Shown: piece by piece, positions 47,676 through 61,400 of the stretch
How positions within the stretch are numbered: position 1 is the first letter of the stretch
Layout: each line of letters begins with the position of its first letter
Assembly: GCA_013400155.1 (NCBI GenBank)
Contig: VXBM01000541.1
Span: forward strand, 226,912-290,911
Source: Helopsaltes ochotensis
Taxonomy: Eukaryota > Chordata > Aves > Passeriformes > Locustellidae
Reading direction: 5' to 3'
DNA length: 64,000 nt
Made by a program: the position numbers and the translations under genes
Notes under the pieces: generated by a model
What the model saw: the letters and a program-made list of their open reading frames with translations, nothing else
Told to the model about the DNA's origin: nothing
Database searches by the model: none

Positions 47676-47719
47676 TATGTGTGTGTGTATATATATACAT
47701 ATATATACACACACACATA
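47676..47719. repeat. Perfect 21-bp-arm inverted repeat, TG/TA/CA
   Basis: A (TG)n(TA)n arm at 47676-47696 is perfectly complementary to the (TA)n(CA)n arm at 47699-47719, with a 2-nt centre. It could form a long hairpin in DNA or in the UBN2 transcript. Confidence 0.92.
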
Positions 47720-50700
47720 AAGTGACACCAAACAAAGGATACGGAGGCCAAGCTGCTGTTGAGGGGATGATCCCCACCGCCAAGACTGTGCAGGGCACTC
47801 GTCTTCACTGACCCTCTTTTATCAAGCAGGCCTAAAGGGATTTGTACCCACAACTGGGGTTTTTTCCCCCAGTTTAGTATTCTGAACATAGAGATTTTGT
47901 ATCATCAGTAGTTATCATCACAGATGCCCTTTTATTATAAGCACCTGAATTTAAGCTAGAGAATGGCAACTTTTTAAGGATTACTCATTAAATGCTTCTA
48001 ACTCTCAGTAAAAGACTACAAGTAACAAATCACATTCACAAGGATACTAGCTTAACTGCTAAAATATAGCACTCCTCAGTGGACTTTAGGGGTGTAAAAA
48101 GTAGTAGTTAATTTTGTTGTGTTTTTCGTTTTTTTTTTTTTTAACAGTAGTCCAAAAATAAAATTTCTCCATCTATTTCCAGTACAGATCTTGATAACTA
48201 TGCAAGAACATGGTACTAATTGCTACATGATGGAATCACCGGCAATAAAACACATACTACGGTTCTCATCTCTGAGCTAAATTGTTATTTGTAGTTACAT
48301 ACAACAAGACTAAAAGACCAGTGTGAAATATCCGGGGACTGTGATTTAGTTTTTATTTAGCTGGTAACTCCCCTTGTTTAGAAGCAACTTCATTTCAGTG
48401 AGAAATTAATTCACTTCCGATTCTGGAAAGAAACCTGGGATGTCTCATGAGTTTCTTCCCAAATACAATCTGTAGATTAAAAAACATTTCTGCAGCTTCT
48501 TAATCCAATTGTGAGAGCTGAATAGTCTAAAAAACTCTCAGACTAAAACCTGTCACAAGAAGCAATTTTTAGCTTCCCTCTCAAGCAACTTCATGACACT
48601 TGACACTACATGTTGCACCAGTGAAAGGGTTTCATTTTAAAATACAATTTTTTTTTCACATTAGCAAAAAGTTCTGCATTACAGACATTCAAAAATACTC
48701 CATTTTCTTTGGGTAAAATTTCAGTATGTGTTAAGAGGGGTAGCTGGGTAAAGGAATGCATTTAACACTGAAACATGTAAATACTTATCTGCATAGTTGA
48801 TATTAGTGACTATTAATCAAACTAAGGCCTTATCTGGAAAAAGCTGAGAACACAAAGTTTCTTCCCCCACTCTGGTGAAATCTGCTAAGTCTCAATGAAG
48901 CTCTGTCTACCTCGGCAACTGCTCAGTTTGGCCTGTGATAGTGGCATCTCCTGACTGGTTTTGGTCGATTCTCTCCCACTCTTTTTCTCTTGGTACTAGA
49001 CAGTAGCAAATACGACTATTGACAAAATGCATCTGCACACATTGCTAGGAAGAAACAAAAAACCCTTTTAGTATTGTGCATAATAGGAGCCAAACATAGT
49101 GTACACTGCTTGGTTGGGATTACTTCACCATAAAGAAAAACTTAGTAGCTAATGGATATTGTTTAAGCAGGAGAAGATAGCAATGGAAGAGACTGAAATA
49201 CACTTACAGATACAAAACATGGTGGTGGTTGGGGTAGAACTACAGCTGTCAAAAATGGCTACAAAATACAAGCCTATATCCTTGACTACTGACAAGATTA
49301 GCAGAGTTTTACTTAGGAGTGTGCAAAAACAATTGCAGGGAATCTTTGTACTTCCCCAGTTTTGGGCCAGTTCCAGGTCATGTTGATCTCTCAGCATAAC
49401 TCACAGCAGCACCAGGGCTTTCTAGAGCCCCAAAAGGCTATTACAGTAGCAAGGGAATCACTGCATCATAGAAAAAGGATGATGAAGCCTCATCAAAAGT
49501 TTCCACAAACAGAGCATTCCCCTACAAAACAGTTATCTTTCCAGTGGCCTGGTAAGCATACTTCTGGCTGCTTATTTTGGCAGTGATTTCTTAAGCAGTA
49601 CACAGACATAGATTTTTACAACAGCTGCATTTGTTAAAGACTGCAACAGTCAGCCATCATCACCAGCTGTAGATTCCTCATCCCACAGATCAGCCTAGGA
49701 TGGAGAGCATGTGTGTTCAAAAGGAATTAACGTAACTGGTGAATGTGGTAAACTTCACTGAAGTAACTTCACCGATGCACCTAAGACAGATTAAGAAGCC
49801 CCCTCAACTACCACTCCAACTGTCTGAGCTACCAGTAGTCCTATCTTTGACTAGCACCATTAGATTGGGAGGAGAAATCCACCTATGGCCTAGTTTACGT
49901 AACGGGTTAACTCAAACATGTGAAGAAGAGCCAAGAACTGAGTCAGGCTATTCTCTGCCACAGGAACATATTTAGTACCATATTTTCTGTTTTCCACACC
50001 GGTTCTGCAACCATGAAGGACTCCTTATTCCATTCAAACTCTGTAAAATAAATGCTTCTTTTTCATACTGCAGCTCAAAATTAGATCTTCCCTAGGGGAA
50101 GCACATCACAGAACTAGAACAGTCTAGTGATGCATATGCATGTTACCTTAAGTTTAGCACTTGGTCCACAAGTGAATTGCTAATTTCAGGTATTCATGTT
50201 TATAATAATTATAAGTTAGAGAGATCCTCGGCATAATGCTGTTAAAATCACTAGATCATCTACTGCAGATAGCTAATTTTGTCTGAGAACAAGGAAACAA
50301 GCACAGATACCATGATGAGGGTTTATCTGCAGCTAAAAACACATGAACGAACTTTACTGTTCATTATAGTACGAGAAAAACCATTAATGAAATCTCAAAT
50401 TGACAAGAAGTACAACTAGAAAAGTACATCATGGTGAGTGACTTAGGCAGCATGTGAAGCATAGCTAGCTTTAAACTCAATTAGCAGCTGCACTCTTGCA
50501 GGTTTTACCAAATTCCTTCTTACACAGGATGCATGGTGGAAAAGTGACAACTTTGGTAAATATGAGAATCCTTGCAGTAACTGGTATCAAGCAGGTGTGA
50601 CTACCTGCACACAAGATTCTTGCAGTTAAGTCTCAATTCAAATATGTTGCAAGCTGCTATTTTAACTTTATTTATCCCCCAGCTCTTTAGGGCTGTCAGC

Positions 50701-53700
50701 CACACATCTCTGCCACAGACTCAGTGATTGTGTGAAGCAATCCAGTAATTAAAAAGGTTGTTAAACAGGGCCCATAATGTTTTACTCATGACCTCATTAA
50801 GAAACAAATTCAAAACCTTCAGAGAAAAATGCAAGAAGTTTCATTTCTGTTAGCCACTTCCTTTCTCTCATGCATTTATGCACACTCATGCACACGCTCT
50901 TTTATTGGACTGCCATCTTTGCACAAACGTTCAGCCTTGAAGTAGCATTTAACAGAACCAGGAGAATGGAGAAGGATGAACAAGTTTCAGGAATATTGCT
51001 TGTGTGTGTATGTGCACGTGTGTGCGTGTGAGAGAGAATGCACAAGCACACAGAATTGATGCCACAGTACAGCAGCTATAAAGTTACACACATTACACTC
51101 TTGGTTTTGCTTTTTCTTTACAAAAGCGAAAAAAATAGTATAACAGCATAAAGCCATCATGGCAAGCTTAAGATTTTCCTCCAAAATGCTTTCCAGCATT
51201 TCAGGATCTCTGAGAAAAGTCTAGAAGACGGTAGGGAAATAAAATAAATTAAAAAAAAAAGGCACTTAAAAAAAGGACAAAGGCCTGAATCAAGTCATGA
51301 AGGGTAACAGCCCTTTCATCAGGGCTTGGACCACCAAATCAAAGTCTACCAACCTCTTCTAAAATTTCTATAAAATTAAAATTGCATAAAGTGTTAATTA
51401 ATCAATTGTTTACCTAATGCTTTAACCTTCTGGTTCGTTTTATGAAGAAAACGAACAAAACCAAAAGCAACTAACAAGCCCAAACAAACAAACCATATGT
51501 CCCTTTAATAATCTTCCCTCCAGTTCAGCAAAAGATGAAAGGTGTGGGAGGAAGCCTTCCACAGTTTGGCTTGGCTGTAGGTTTTCCCTGCAATGCCATC
51601 TTCAAAAAAATCCAGAACAAAAGCAGAAGAGGGACCACTGTGCCTTCACCAATTCACTCAAAAACAAACAAATCAAAACAAAAACCCCATCAACCCAAAC
51701 ACTCATCTAAACCAACTGTGGGCACAAATTAATCCAAAGAAAACAAACCCCCCTCTGTAAACTAGATTAAAATTTTACTAATAAATACAGCCAGAAGTTC
51801 ATTTTATGAATGTAGCAGCAAATGTGATAAAGTTAGTTGGAGTCCAAGGTGACTCCCAGAGGGTTACTGGTTCACACAACTGATGGCAGCTTGGGAGAGT
51901 TGCAGATTTCTCTATTTTCATGTCCTCAATGGTCTTGCACCAAGTGGAGAAGGAGTGTGGAGGAAGGGTCAGGTGATGGGACTGTAGAAAGGAACAGGCT
52001 TTTAGCACCTGTCCCACCCCTAAAATCTGTGCATCAGACAACTTTGATCAGATTCAAACACAAAGCAGAACCCAAGTAACTTAAAAGTTACTTCTGATTA
52101 GCAGAAAACAGATGTGAAACCCACAGCATCCGCACTTGTGATCAGTATTTAGACATGTTTCTCAAATCAACAGAGAAGGCTGGACAAAGTGACTTAGGCT
52201 ATTTGTGTCTTGGAATGGGAGAACACTGCAGTTTATAGTCCAAGGTATCAGGAAACTCTGTAGCCTGTTTTTCATCTAGCCTGCCTTCTTTGCAAGAGTC
52301 TCTAGTGATTTAAAATAGCTACCATGTTTTTTGGGACTTTGGATCATGTGGCAGGAATACTACCAAGACAGTTTCACCATCTAAAACCTATGTTTGAAGT
52401 TATTGCTTGCATTTGTTTGGGGCTTTCAGAGAGCTTGATACATTAGCTCATATACAGTCCCCAAACCAAGTTCAGCCCTGCTGCCTGGAAAAGACAGCTC
52501 TACTTGGCTTTCTTATTGCTTGCGAATACTGAGGGTTTATTTAGTATGTACAACTACAGTTTATTTATTAGCAAAGACCCTTAAAAAGTAGAAAAAATCG
52601 GGGGGGAGGGGAGGGGGGGAATGTCTGCAGAAGAGCTGCTGTGCAGAAAATAGTAAAACATTAAACCTAATTTTGCATTTGAATGTTGCAGTAATCTTTC
52701 CCATCCTGTCTACGGTACCTGCAAAGGTCTCTGGGAACCACTCCATTATTTCCTTTGATTTGGCCTTGCTAGGTTGAACCAGGGAGAATAGTAAAAGCAA
52801 GTGAAGGGTCCCCATCCCCAATGTTGCTCATTCCAAAAGACGCTCAGGGGCGCAATGGCTGGAGCGACTGAAAACAGTTACCTGCTGGGGGGGGGGGGGT
52901 TGTTTGAACTGATGTCACAAACAATGTACAGTCATCTTTATTTTCATCATCCTAGTATCTATTTCCACAATAAGTATTATTTTACTTGTTTCTCAAGACT
53001 GAGAAGCTAAATAGGACAAAGAGGCAGGACTATTCCTAGCCTCAAGCTTTAGAGAGGATACTCTTCAATTGAAGATGAAACATAATTCCAGGAAGAAAGG
53101 AATGTTGAAAGGGAATTTGTGCTGTAGTTATAAAGGGTTCCAAGTCTCCCAGTCCAAAATTTCAGTAAGTATGAAGACAAAAGATGACAATTTGAATGGG
53201 ATGCCTTGATGAGGAAAACACAGAAGAGGTAGAACTCTCTTAGGACAGGGTCTTTTAAATATATTGCTGCCCAATGGCTCACTGCCACAACTCCCTACGT
53301 GCATCATTAAAGTTATCAGGTTTGACACAGTTCAGAGAATTAACATCCTGCCAGAACTGTTGGGCCTCAAAGTTGGCTTCCTTCAACCCTTCCTGGAGAA
53401 AAGAAAAAAATGTCAGATGAAGCTTGCATTCTAAAGTTAATGGTATTTTGACAGAATTTGTGCAGTATTAATGCCAGGGTCTACATAGCTGTATGTGTTT
53501 CAACTCTAAACCACAATGGAGATGCAAGCTTATCTGATCAACACACCACATACAAAATATTAGTGCCAGCTAAAAAGCATTTAATTGGCAGATGCTGTGG
53601 AGTGAAACTAACGAACTAATGCATTTTAATTCAATCTGTCTTTCACAGAAGTGTTGTGCAAAAACATTTATTGCTGAGCTCAACCCAACATTTTTATACT

Positions 53701-55280
53701 AAATACACAATATATATTATTTTAAATTTATGTATATATATTTATATAAAATTAAAATGAGCTCTAAATAGAAAAGAAATTGTTGTCTGATCTAAGAAAA
53801 ATAAATCACATGTAAAAGAAACATGCAAGCTTCAAGTAAGCTAGCAAAAAACATTGAAGATTCGCTATTCAGGCGTCAAAGTCTCTCTAAAAGGTGTGAG
53901 ATAACCAGTAGTATCTGGTTCAATCTCAAGTTCAACTACCAGAAAATTTATTTACTAAGAATTTCAGCATCTCTGGTCAAAGGAATGTTTCAGGGTTGAA
54001 GGAGAAAGGCATCGTACTGGTTTATTTGCTCCTTTTCCCTATGACCTAGTTTCTGCCATTCTCACCTTTTATCTGACAGCACAAGGGACTCAAAAGCAAA
54101 GTTCTGTCATAGTGTCAAAAGTGCAACGCATGCTGGATGCGCCCTAATCTTACATGTGAACTGGTCGATGTATTGCTATCAAAGAAAAACAAACAAACAA
54201 AACCCCAAACAAACAAACCAACCCCCCAAAACAACAAAGCCAGCTCTGCAGTCTTGTGCTACCATGTAAGAAAGAGTTCAGGTCAAACTCCCCAGGCCAG
54301 CAGAGGCTGGAAATGCTGGAGACAACCCATTCAGCCCCCAGAAGAGAAGGCACCTCTGGTCGCTTTTGAACGACTCCTCTTTGGCTAATGCCTGAAGCAG
54401 TATTAATCTGACTCTGGAATAGGTCACAATCAGCTTTCTTTAACTAGCAAATCAATGTAATGCATGGCTTCTGGGAAGAGTTAGATAAAAGGTGAAGCCT
54501 GAGAATGAGAAAAGAACTGGTTGTGGTTTATGAAAAGACATGAATAGAGTATCTTTTCAGTAGCAAATAAGCACAAAGTAAAAGAGTTTAACAAATGGAA
54601 ATACTGAAACATTAGTGTGGTTTTAAAAAATGTGGGAAAGAAATGTTATTCTGGCCAATAAAATATGGGGTTCTTTTCATGTGACTGAATTTCCACCCCC
54701 TTCTTCCCTTAAATTAGAACTTTTGTACTAAAAAAAACCCTGAAATAAGTCAAACAAATAGTCTGTCTCTCACATATTGATGAACCAGGAGATCTGGTTT
54801 TGAAGACAATTCTCTATCAAGACTGCATACATCTCTAGGCTCCCTAAAGCCAAACAGCCTTCTAAAGCTGGATAAATGCCCATTATCAGAAACTGCTTTT
54901 GTCTAAAGGTTTAATTTTAATGCAAAGTATTCCAGCACCATCTCTATTCTACATAGCCTTTGGTCCACAACTGTATAGTATGCTCAGGACCTACACATAA
55001 TCTTACACTGGGAACTTTGGGCACTAAGGACGTGGATGATTCCACCTTATGCAGTGAATGGAGAAACCTATTCTAGCTCCTTTCACCACTTCCACTCTTC
55101 ATTGGACTTCACCCAGAAAGAAAATGTTGGTGCTGCTGTGGGTTTGACGATCAATTTCTTTTAAGAGCCAATCAGAGCAGATAAAAAAGGTTGTTTCTTT
55201 AGGCAATATCAAACTATGACCAGTCTGCATGACCAGGAGGACCAGTCCTCCTTTTCCTTCTCTCTTTGATCAAGTATTGT

Positions 55281-55286
55281 TTTATT
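55281..55286 (-). terminator. UBN2: Proximal UBN2 poly(A) signal candidate
   Basis: AATAAA on the minus strand, 147 nt past the UBN2 stop codon. Confidence 0.45.
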
Positions 55287-55432
55287 TTTCTTCTTCCTCT
55301 CACCACAGTGCTTAGGATCAGAATATGTAAACATTGACAGAAACAGCAGCCCTGTGACAATAAGCACTTTCCCAACTGGGCAGATTCTGTCAGCCAACCA
55401 GAACTGCTTCAGCTCCCTTGCTTGTCCAGAAG

Positions 55433-55482
55433 TCACTGGTTTTTCCGCTGTAACTTAGTGTCCCCTTTACTTTGGCCTCCAT
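55433..55482 (-). CDS. UBN2: UBN2 last coding exon
   Basis: It encodes GGQSKGDTKLQRKNQ after a split Asp codon; stop TGA at 55433-55435. The acceptor is AACTACAG|AT. Confidence 0.9.
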
Positions 55483-58400
55483 CTGTAGTTGAGAGACAGA
55501 AACAAAAGGGAAGAATAAAAGCATGAGTGATCTTTTGTTTTCTGTAACTCACCATAGGAAAGACAGGAATTTGGCAGGTTCAGCTTCAGCATCGACAAAA
55601 AGTACATTGTCTTTACTGAGTGGAAGACCTTGAGTATTTTCTGTAGTTCATTTATTAGAAAGAGTGTTGTTGAAACCTGATATATCAAGCTTCATACCAA
55701 AACACAGCCCAATTTTTTGGTACTGAGAACTCTCAAATGACGAATAAAGAATGCCCAAGCCACTGCTGCCCTTTGTATTCCTTCTCCTGGTCCCCAGAAA
55801 ACACACTACGGGTGACAAAGAAAGGTGTACGTACACTCTAAACTGTACTTTCTAAAGTGTTCTGAAAATTTTCCCGCTCTAAACCTTACAAACAGAAACT
55901 TAAAATGTTCTATTTCAAGTTTCTCTTCTCAATCAAAATATGCAACTCTCCTTTAAGCGTAAAATTCCTAAGGAAAGCAGGTATTTCATTAAGAAACCAT
56001 CCCACCATTCACACAGGAATATACTCTTATAAGGAACATGAGAAGAGCTTTTAGCTGGAAGGTCAGTTTCTCCTTCAAAGGGGAAATGAAAATTTTTAGT
56101 GGGAAAACAACTTTATGCAGCCTATAACCAATCATGTTAGTGTCCAGTAAATAGTGTTCCTTTTTTCCCCACTAGTCGGATTTGTACACTTCAGTTTCTA
56201 AAACTGCTGCTGTAAAGCATTGAAATTTCTGAAATTTTTTTCTTTTTGACATCAAAGACAAGTAGGGAAAAAAAATCATTCAGGTTTGAAAAATACTGCT
56301 ACAATAGACTAAGTTCTGCCAGCTGCTCCCAAAGTTTGTCCCAGTGTTATGTCTTCTCTAAACTAAGCCCTGGTGTACATTATGTTTCAGTCTAAGGCAG
56401 AAATCTGACTTTTAGGTTAAAATAACTTAAAAAATAAATAGTAAGAAGTATATCATGTCTTTACCTGTGTACGCTTGCTGCAAGTGAGCAGGCAGAGGTG
56501 AGTGAGACAGTGTTGCTGCATGCGGAGCACCTGGCTGTAAACCCTTCAGTAAGTCTGGGAGGAAAAAAAGGAGAGCAAAGATAAAAAATCTTGTGGAGAA
56601 AGGCAGACTCTGTGAAATAAGTTTTTGTAGTTTAGCTGTAGTAGCAGGCTTATCTCCACAACGAAGACTATATACCCAAAAACATTCTGATGGCTGGAAT
56701 AAGTCAATGGAGAAAAACCTCTTCAAATATAGTTAGTCAAAAGTCAGAGCAAGGACCATGCCTTGCTACTGGGATGTAACTCTTCATATGATTATGTTTG
56801 GCAGAAAAGCCATATAGAATATTGGTCTAAGAACATAAACAGCTTCTTTAGAAGCAATGAGAAAAAGTAAATGCCATCTTGGTTGATAGTTCTTCATAAG
56901 AGAGCTGTTTGATATCTGAGATTATTGAGTTAAGGCTACTTTGAGGAATCACCAGATTAAGTCTCTTATTTGAACTGTGACATTTGAAGACTTATAAACT
57001 ATACTCCTCCCTAAAGATAAGGTATTAGAAGTTAACCCAAAAAATACATTCAAAACTAAACATATACTGCAAATATGACAATGAAGATAAAGTTTATCAA
57101 AGGTGATTTATGCAAAGAAGATTTTTATCAGTGAAGGAATCCCATTTAATCACCTGTAGGGATTTTCACGAGCAAATCTCAGTGTCTTGGGACTTTACTG
57201 CTTCCCTACTCAATTTCCATTTTAAGGATGCATCTCTTCTTATAGTGTAGTGTCTTTAATTCCACTTACTCTGAGTTAGGCTGTGGTGGAAAGCCGCTGA
57301 GGTAGATCCCGAGGTGGTTGTTGCTCCAGCTGTGTCTGTCCCAAAGCCAAGAAGCTCCAAGGGAAACTGGAAGGGCACAGTCACAGGAACAAGGCCGCCC
57401 AGCATCCCAAAAGGAGTTAATGGTGCAGATGTCACATTCTGACTGGTTACAGACAGGGGTGATGCCATGAGAGTCAGAGGTGAGGCATTAGCCAGTAATG
57501 ATGCTCCTGCTGTTGACTATGGGGAAAAAAAAAAAGCAATACTTTAAGATTTTTAAAGATTTGAATTGTATTCCTTAAGGGTATAAAAATCAACTATTCC
57601 CTGTTAAGTGTTGCTCTGTTGAGAAGTGTATTAAACTATTAATGAATATCTACTTATCCACCTAGGAGGTCTTCCCAGTGTTCATTTGCTAAGCAGGCAC
57701 AATTATTATCGCAGATTCAGACATAAGAGTATACATAAACATCTATCATGCTTTTCTCATGAGTCTTCCAGGTAATTTCCTTGATGTCCTTTCTAATTAC
57801 CCACTGGGTCTACAGTCACAATGTAATGCAATATCTTCTAATAGAGTAATAATATGAAATTATCTAGTGTAGATCTGAAGTACTTTAGTAGTATTACACC
57901 TCTCCCCTTTCCAAGCCTGGGTCTTAACAGAACGTTATTTCTAAAGAGGCTGCAGAGAAACAATGAATTCTGAAAATTAAGATTCATATGTAATACTCCC
58001 CAAACTTAAGAAGTCATGTTAGCAAAATACATACATACATATGTATGTAGAGGTGTACGTGTCAGAGGAAAAGGCAAATAATCTCTCCACTCTAAATGTC
58101 AAAATGAACTACAATTCACAGCAGTTTTAAAGTAAAAATGAAAGATTAGCCAGAACATTTTAGCTACAACAGCTCCCAAATTGCATTAATTCCTCTAACA
58201 TTAGATCAGCTCATTCTTGTTTAATAATCTTTCTTTCACTACATATACAGTAGTTTCATATGCTAATGTTCACTTCTCTAATTATCTACTACAAAATAGT
58301 TAGTATAGAAAGCACTTTTAATCAGACTCCAGCTCAGATATTGTAGTTATTTGAATTTAAAAGACTCAGAACAGAACAGGATTTCAAATCTGCACATTTT

Positions 58401-61400
58401 TACAAGTAAGCCTCAACTTAGAAACCCAAAACTTAGAATCATTTTAATGAACACGTGAGCTTAAAATGAAAATGACATTTCATGGAGTTCTGTAATAACT
58501 TACAGAAAAAGCAAAGTGATCAAATCTCCTAGCATGGATAAACTTTTTATTATCAGTTTTGGTCTTAAAATGCTCTGATAAAAGCAGCTAAAGAAAGAAC
58601 AGTTGCTTCTTATGAGAAAACACAGTATTTTAAAACAGTGGCCCTGTAAAGGGCATTTACCTACATGTGATGTTCCTAGCAAGAGTTTACACTGGTCATC
58701 TTAAAGGTACCAACTTCTACAACATACTCTATCCCACAAGTAGAAAAAAAAGAATGAAAATTATCAATACACTGTTATTCTCTTCTGCCTTTAAAAGTAC
58801 TAATTTCACAGTAAGCTTATGCATGAAAAAATGACAACTGTTCTTTGTCTATGTAATCTAGTGAAGGGCAAAAAAATAGAAGCCAAGCAGTAATGTTTTG
58901 CAACTGTGAATCTATAAAGTGCCTGAAAACAGAAATTTTGTAAAGTGCTCTGCCAAGATCTTGCTTACTCACTCAAAAAGGAGGGGAGAGAAGTACAGTG
59001 AAGAAATGAGCTACAGAGCATGCCCTAAAGGAACTGCAGTTCAGATATTTCTATTTAACTCATGTACAATAGTTCTTAAAGGGTTCATCTTGGTCATGTA
59101 AATCTGAGTCATTAAGATCCTTAGAAGTCTAAGCCAGATTCTGCTCAAGAGAACTAAGGTAGGTAGAACTTTTTAAGGAAATCACACATACTCTTTGGCT
59201 TTGTGTCCTTAAGATGTAACTTTTTGTGAGGCTTCAACACGTATAAACTTGTATTCCAGTAAATAATTGTGTCAATTAGAAGTGGAAAGGAGGGAAACAC
59301 TTTTTGGAAGCCTCCTAGTTAAGAACACCTTTATTATCACATGAAATCATCTAGTTTCATCTTTAATGTAAGCAGACTAGAATACTATAACGAGCAATGC
59401 AAGTACCATTCTCATCTTCTAATAGCATCTCAAAAAGGAATTAAATCTTTAAGGCTTTAAAGGAAAGGAGATTCACTTTCAGTCTTATGTGAAGAGGAGT
59501 AACTAAGTCCTTAGTACACTGTACCTAACAACTAGTCTGGGACTGATGTCGGTTCAGCAGCCAGCTATTAGACCTTTATAGCTAAATAAAAACCTCTGTG
59601 ATCATAAATCTCTTCCCCTTTAGTGTACTTGAATTGGGAGGTAATTTGATTCTAGTATTTCCTTGAATGCACTCATTCCACTGATAAGGCTTCACAGTGC
59701 ACAGCAGCAACAGCCTTATTTCCATGGTTTACCTTCTTTGTTTTCATACTATTCTTCTGAACCATTTAGAGGTCATCAAAGTAATTTCTGAAGTATCAAA
59801 AAAACCCACATGGACGGTCTCAATCATTATTTTAGTGATACCATATGCTGTTCAGGACCTCTAGCTGATTTACCCCTTTCTATATACCAACATACCTTAT
59901 TTTGTTGTATTATAGTATGGACTCATGTTACTTGATTATTCACCACATACCCCCACACTTCAGTGCTCTTCAGTAGGACTGTGGCCAAAATGCATTTTAT
60001 TACTCAGATGATCAGTGTTTCTAAGAAAAAAATTACTTCCTTCAACTACAGGAGGGCTTGTCAGAATTCATCTCATCATTCAACACAACACTGCTTACTT
60101 CCCTTCTGTCATCTTTAAGCACTACCACACCCATTTCACATTTTTTTCTACATCACAGCCATCGCATCCACTGGATTCTGCTGACTGCACCAGGAAGAAA
60201 CAACCCTCTTTTCCAGTTCATGCATTGTAGCCTTTTTTGTCTCCTCCAGGCACCTTCCAGAGTACTCAAACTGCACTGTACTTAGTTCAGCTCTTCTCCA
60301 GACCCTATGTGGTACCTCAGTGGCCTGTACACAGCATACAGGCTGTGGATTTTTTTCCATTCAAAGCACCCAGAGCAACTGAATGCTGTGTCAGAACCTC
60401 CCAGACTTTTATTGCTGACTGTTTCAGCACAGTACAATGAAAGACCATAGAAGTGTCTTGCAAACATCCTCTTCCTCCTGTTATTCAGCTGCCTTAAGAA
60501 GTGTTTAATGGCAAACTAGAAGATTATAAAATATTGCCACAAGTCAAGTATACATTGCGTCCATGCAAAGGCAATGTCTACTGTTCAGAATAACACAAAG
60601 TTTTTAATTTGCTGTACACCAAGAAAATAATTTACAGCAATACTACTTTTCATAAATATTGATGACTTTAGCATAGAGAGCACTAGAGAGGAAAACATCA
60701 AATCATCTCAGTAATTAAGCATTCCCAGTAAGAAGGCAACTTTGGAAAGCAGGTTATCTTCTGGGTAAATAATAGGTTTATATGTTTTAGAACAACAGTA
60801 TTTTCAAAATATTTGTTTTGTTTGATTTTATCTCTAGTGATAGTATAAGCTTTCAGTTTCTAGGGTATTTATATTTAAATGGAGTGTCTCATTCAGTTTG
60901 ACTAGATCTTACAAAATAAAATACACAGACAAATACAAAAGAGAAGCCCTTGCAAATGTTAATTACAATTACAAGTCTTGAATTACACTAAACCACAAGC
61001 AACTGAACTCTAGTTTTGAGGTTAATCACGAAGCTTGACAACAAATGTATGAAGAGACCTTTTACATGACCACCATCATTACAAACAGGCAAATATGAGA
61101 GAACACACAAATCAAATAATGCAAGTAAATACCACATCCCCTGAAAATATGGTCACACAAAGCTTACCTTTTCTAGTGCTGTTAAAAGAAAAAAGTCAAT
61201 TATTTTCCACAGTATAGACCAACAAACAATTGACAGTAAGCATTTGTTCCACACTGATCCTTGCATTTCACAACAGCTGGAAATACATATTCTTTAGTGT
61301 GAAATTGTTTCATCGGCATTATGCTTAGAAAGTTAAAAAAAATCACATTTATGACATTTACAAATCGAGATAAAATATTCTAAGGATGTTTACAAAACAA

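Larger units (their letters stand above)
46177..55432 (-). other. Presumed long UBN2 3'UTR or intergenic region
   Basis: The 9.3 kb between the UBN2 stop and the distal poly(A) signal has no recognised gene. It contains A-rich runs (46960-47080), a perfect TG/TA/CA hairpin (47676-47719), TG repeats near 51000, G-runs on plus (52600-52619 and 52887-52899) and several splice-flanked short ORFs described as a finding. A poly(A) signal at 55281-55286 could instead end the transcript early. Confidence 0.45.

Noticed and set aside
51799..52041. 80-codon minus-strand frame after a good acceptor
   Set aside because: No donor or partner exon in a matching phase, and no recognisable protein.
54266..54930. 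Two further exon-like stretches (54.3 kb and 54.8-54.9 kb) on minus
   Set aside because: Both have acceptor- and donor-like ends, but their phases cannot be joined to each other or to the 53.3-kb piece, so I treat them as chance.
55209..55436. 75-codon minus-strand frame just after the UBN2 stop
   Set aside because: It begins at GTG rather than ATG, lies in the 3'UTR and has no known homologue.
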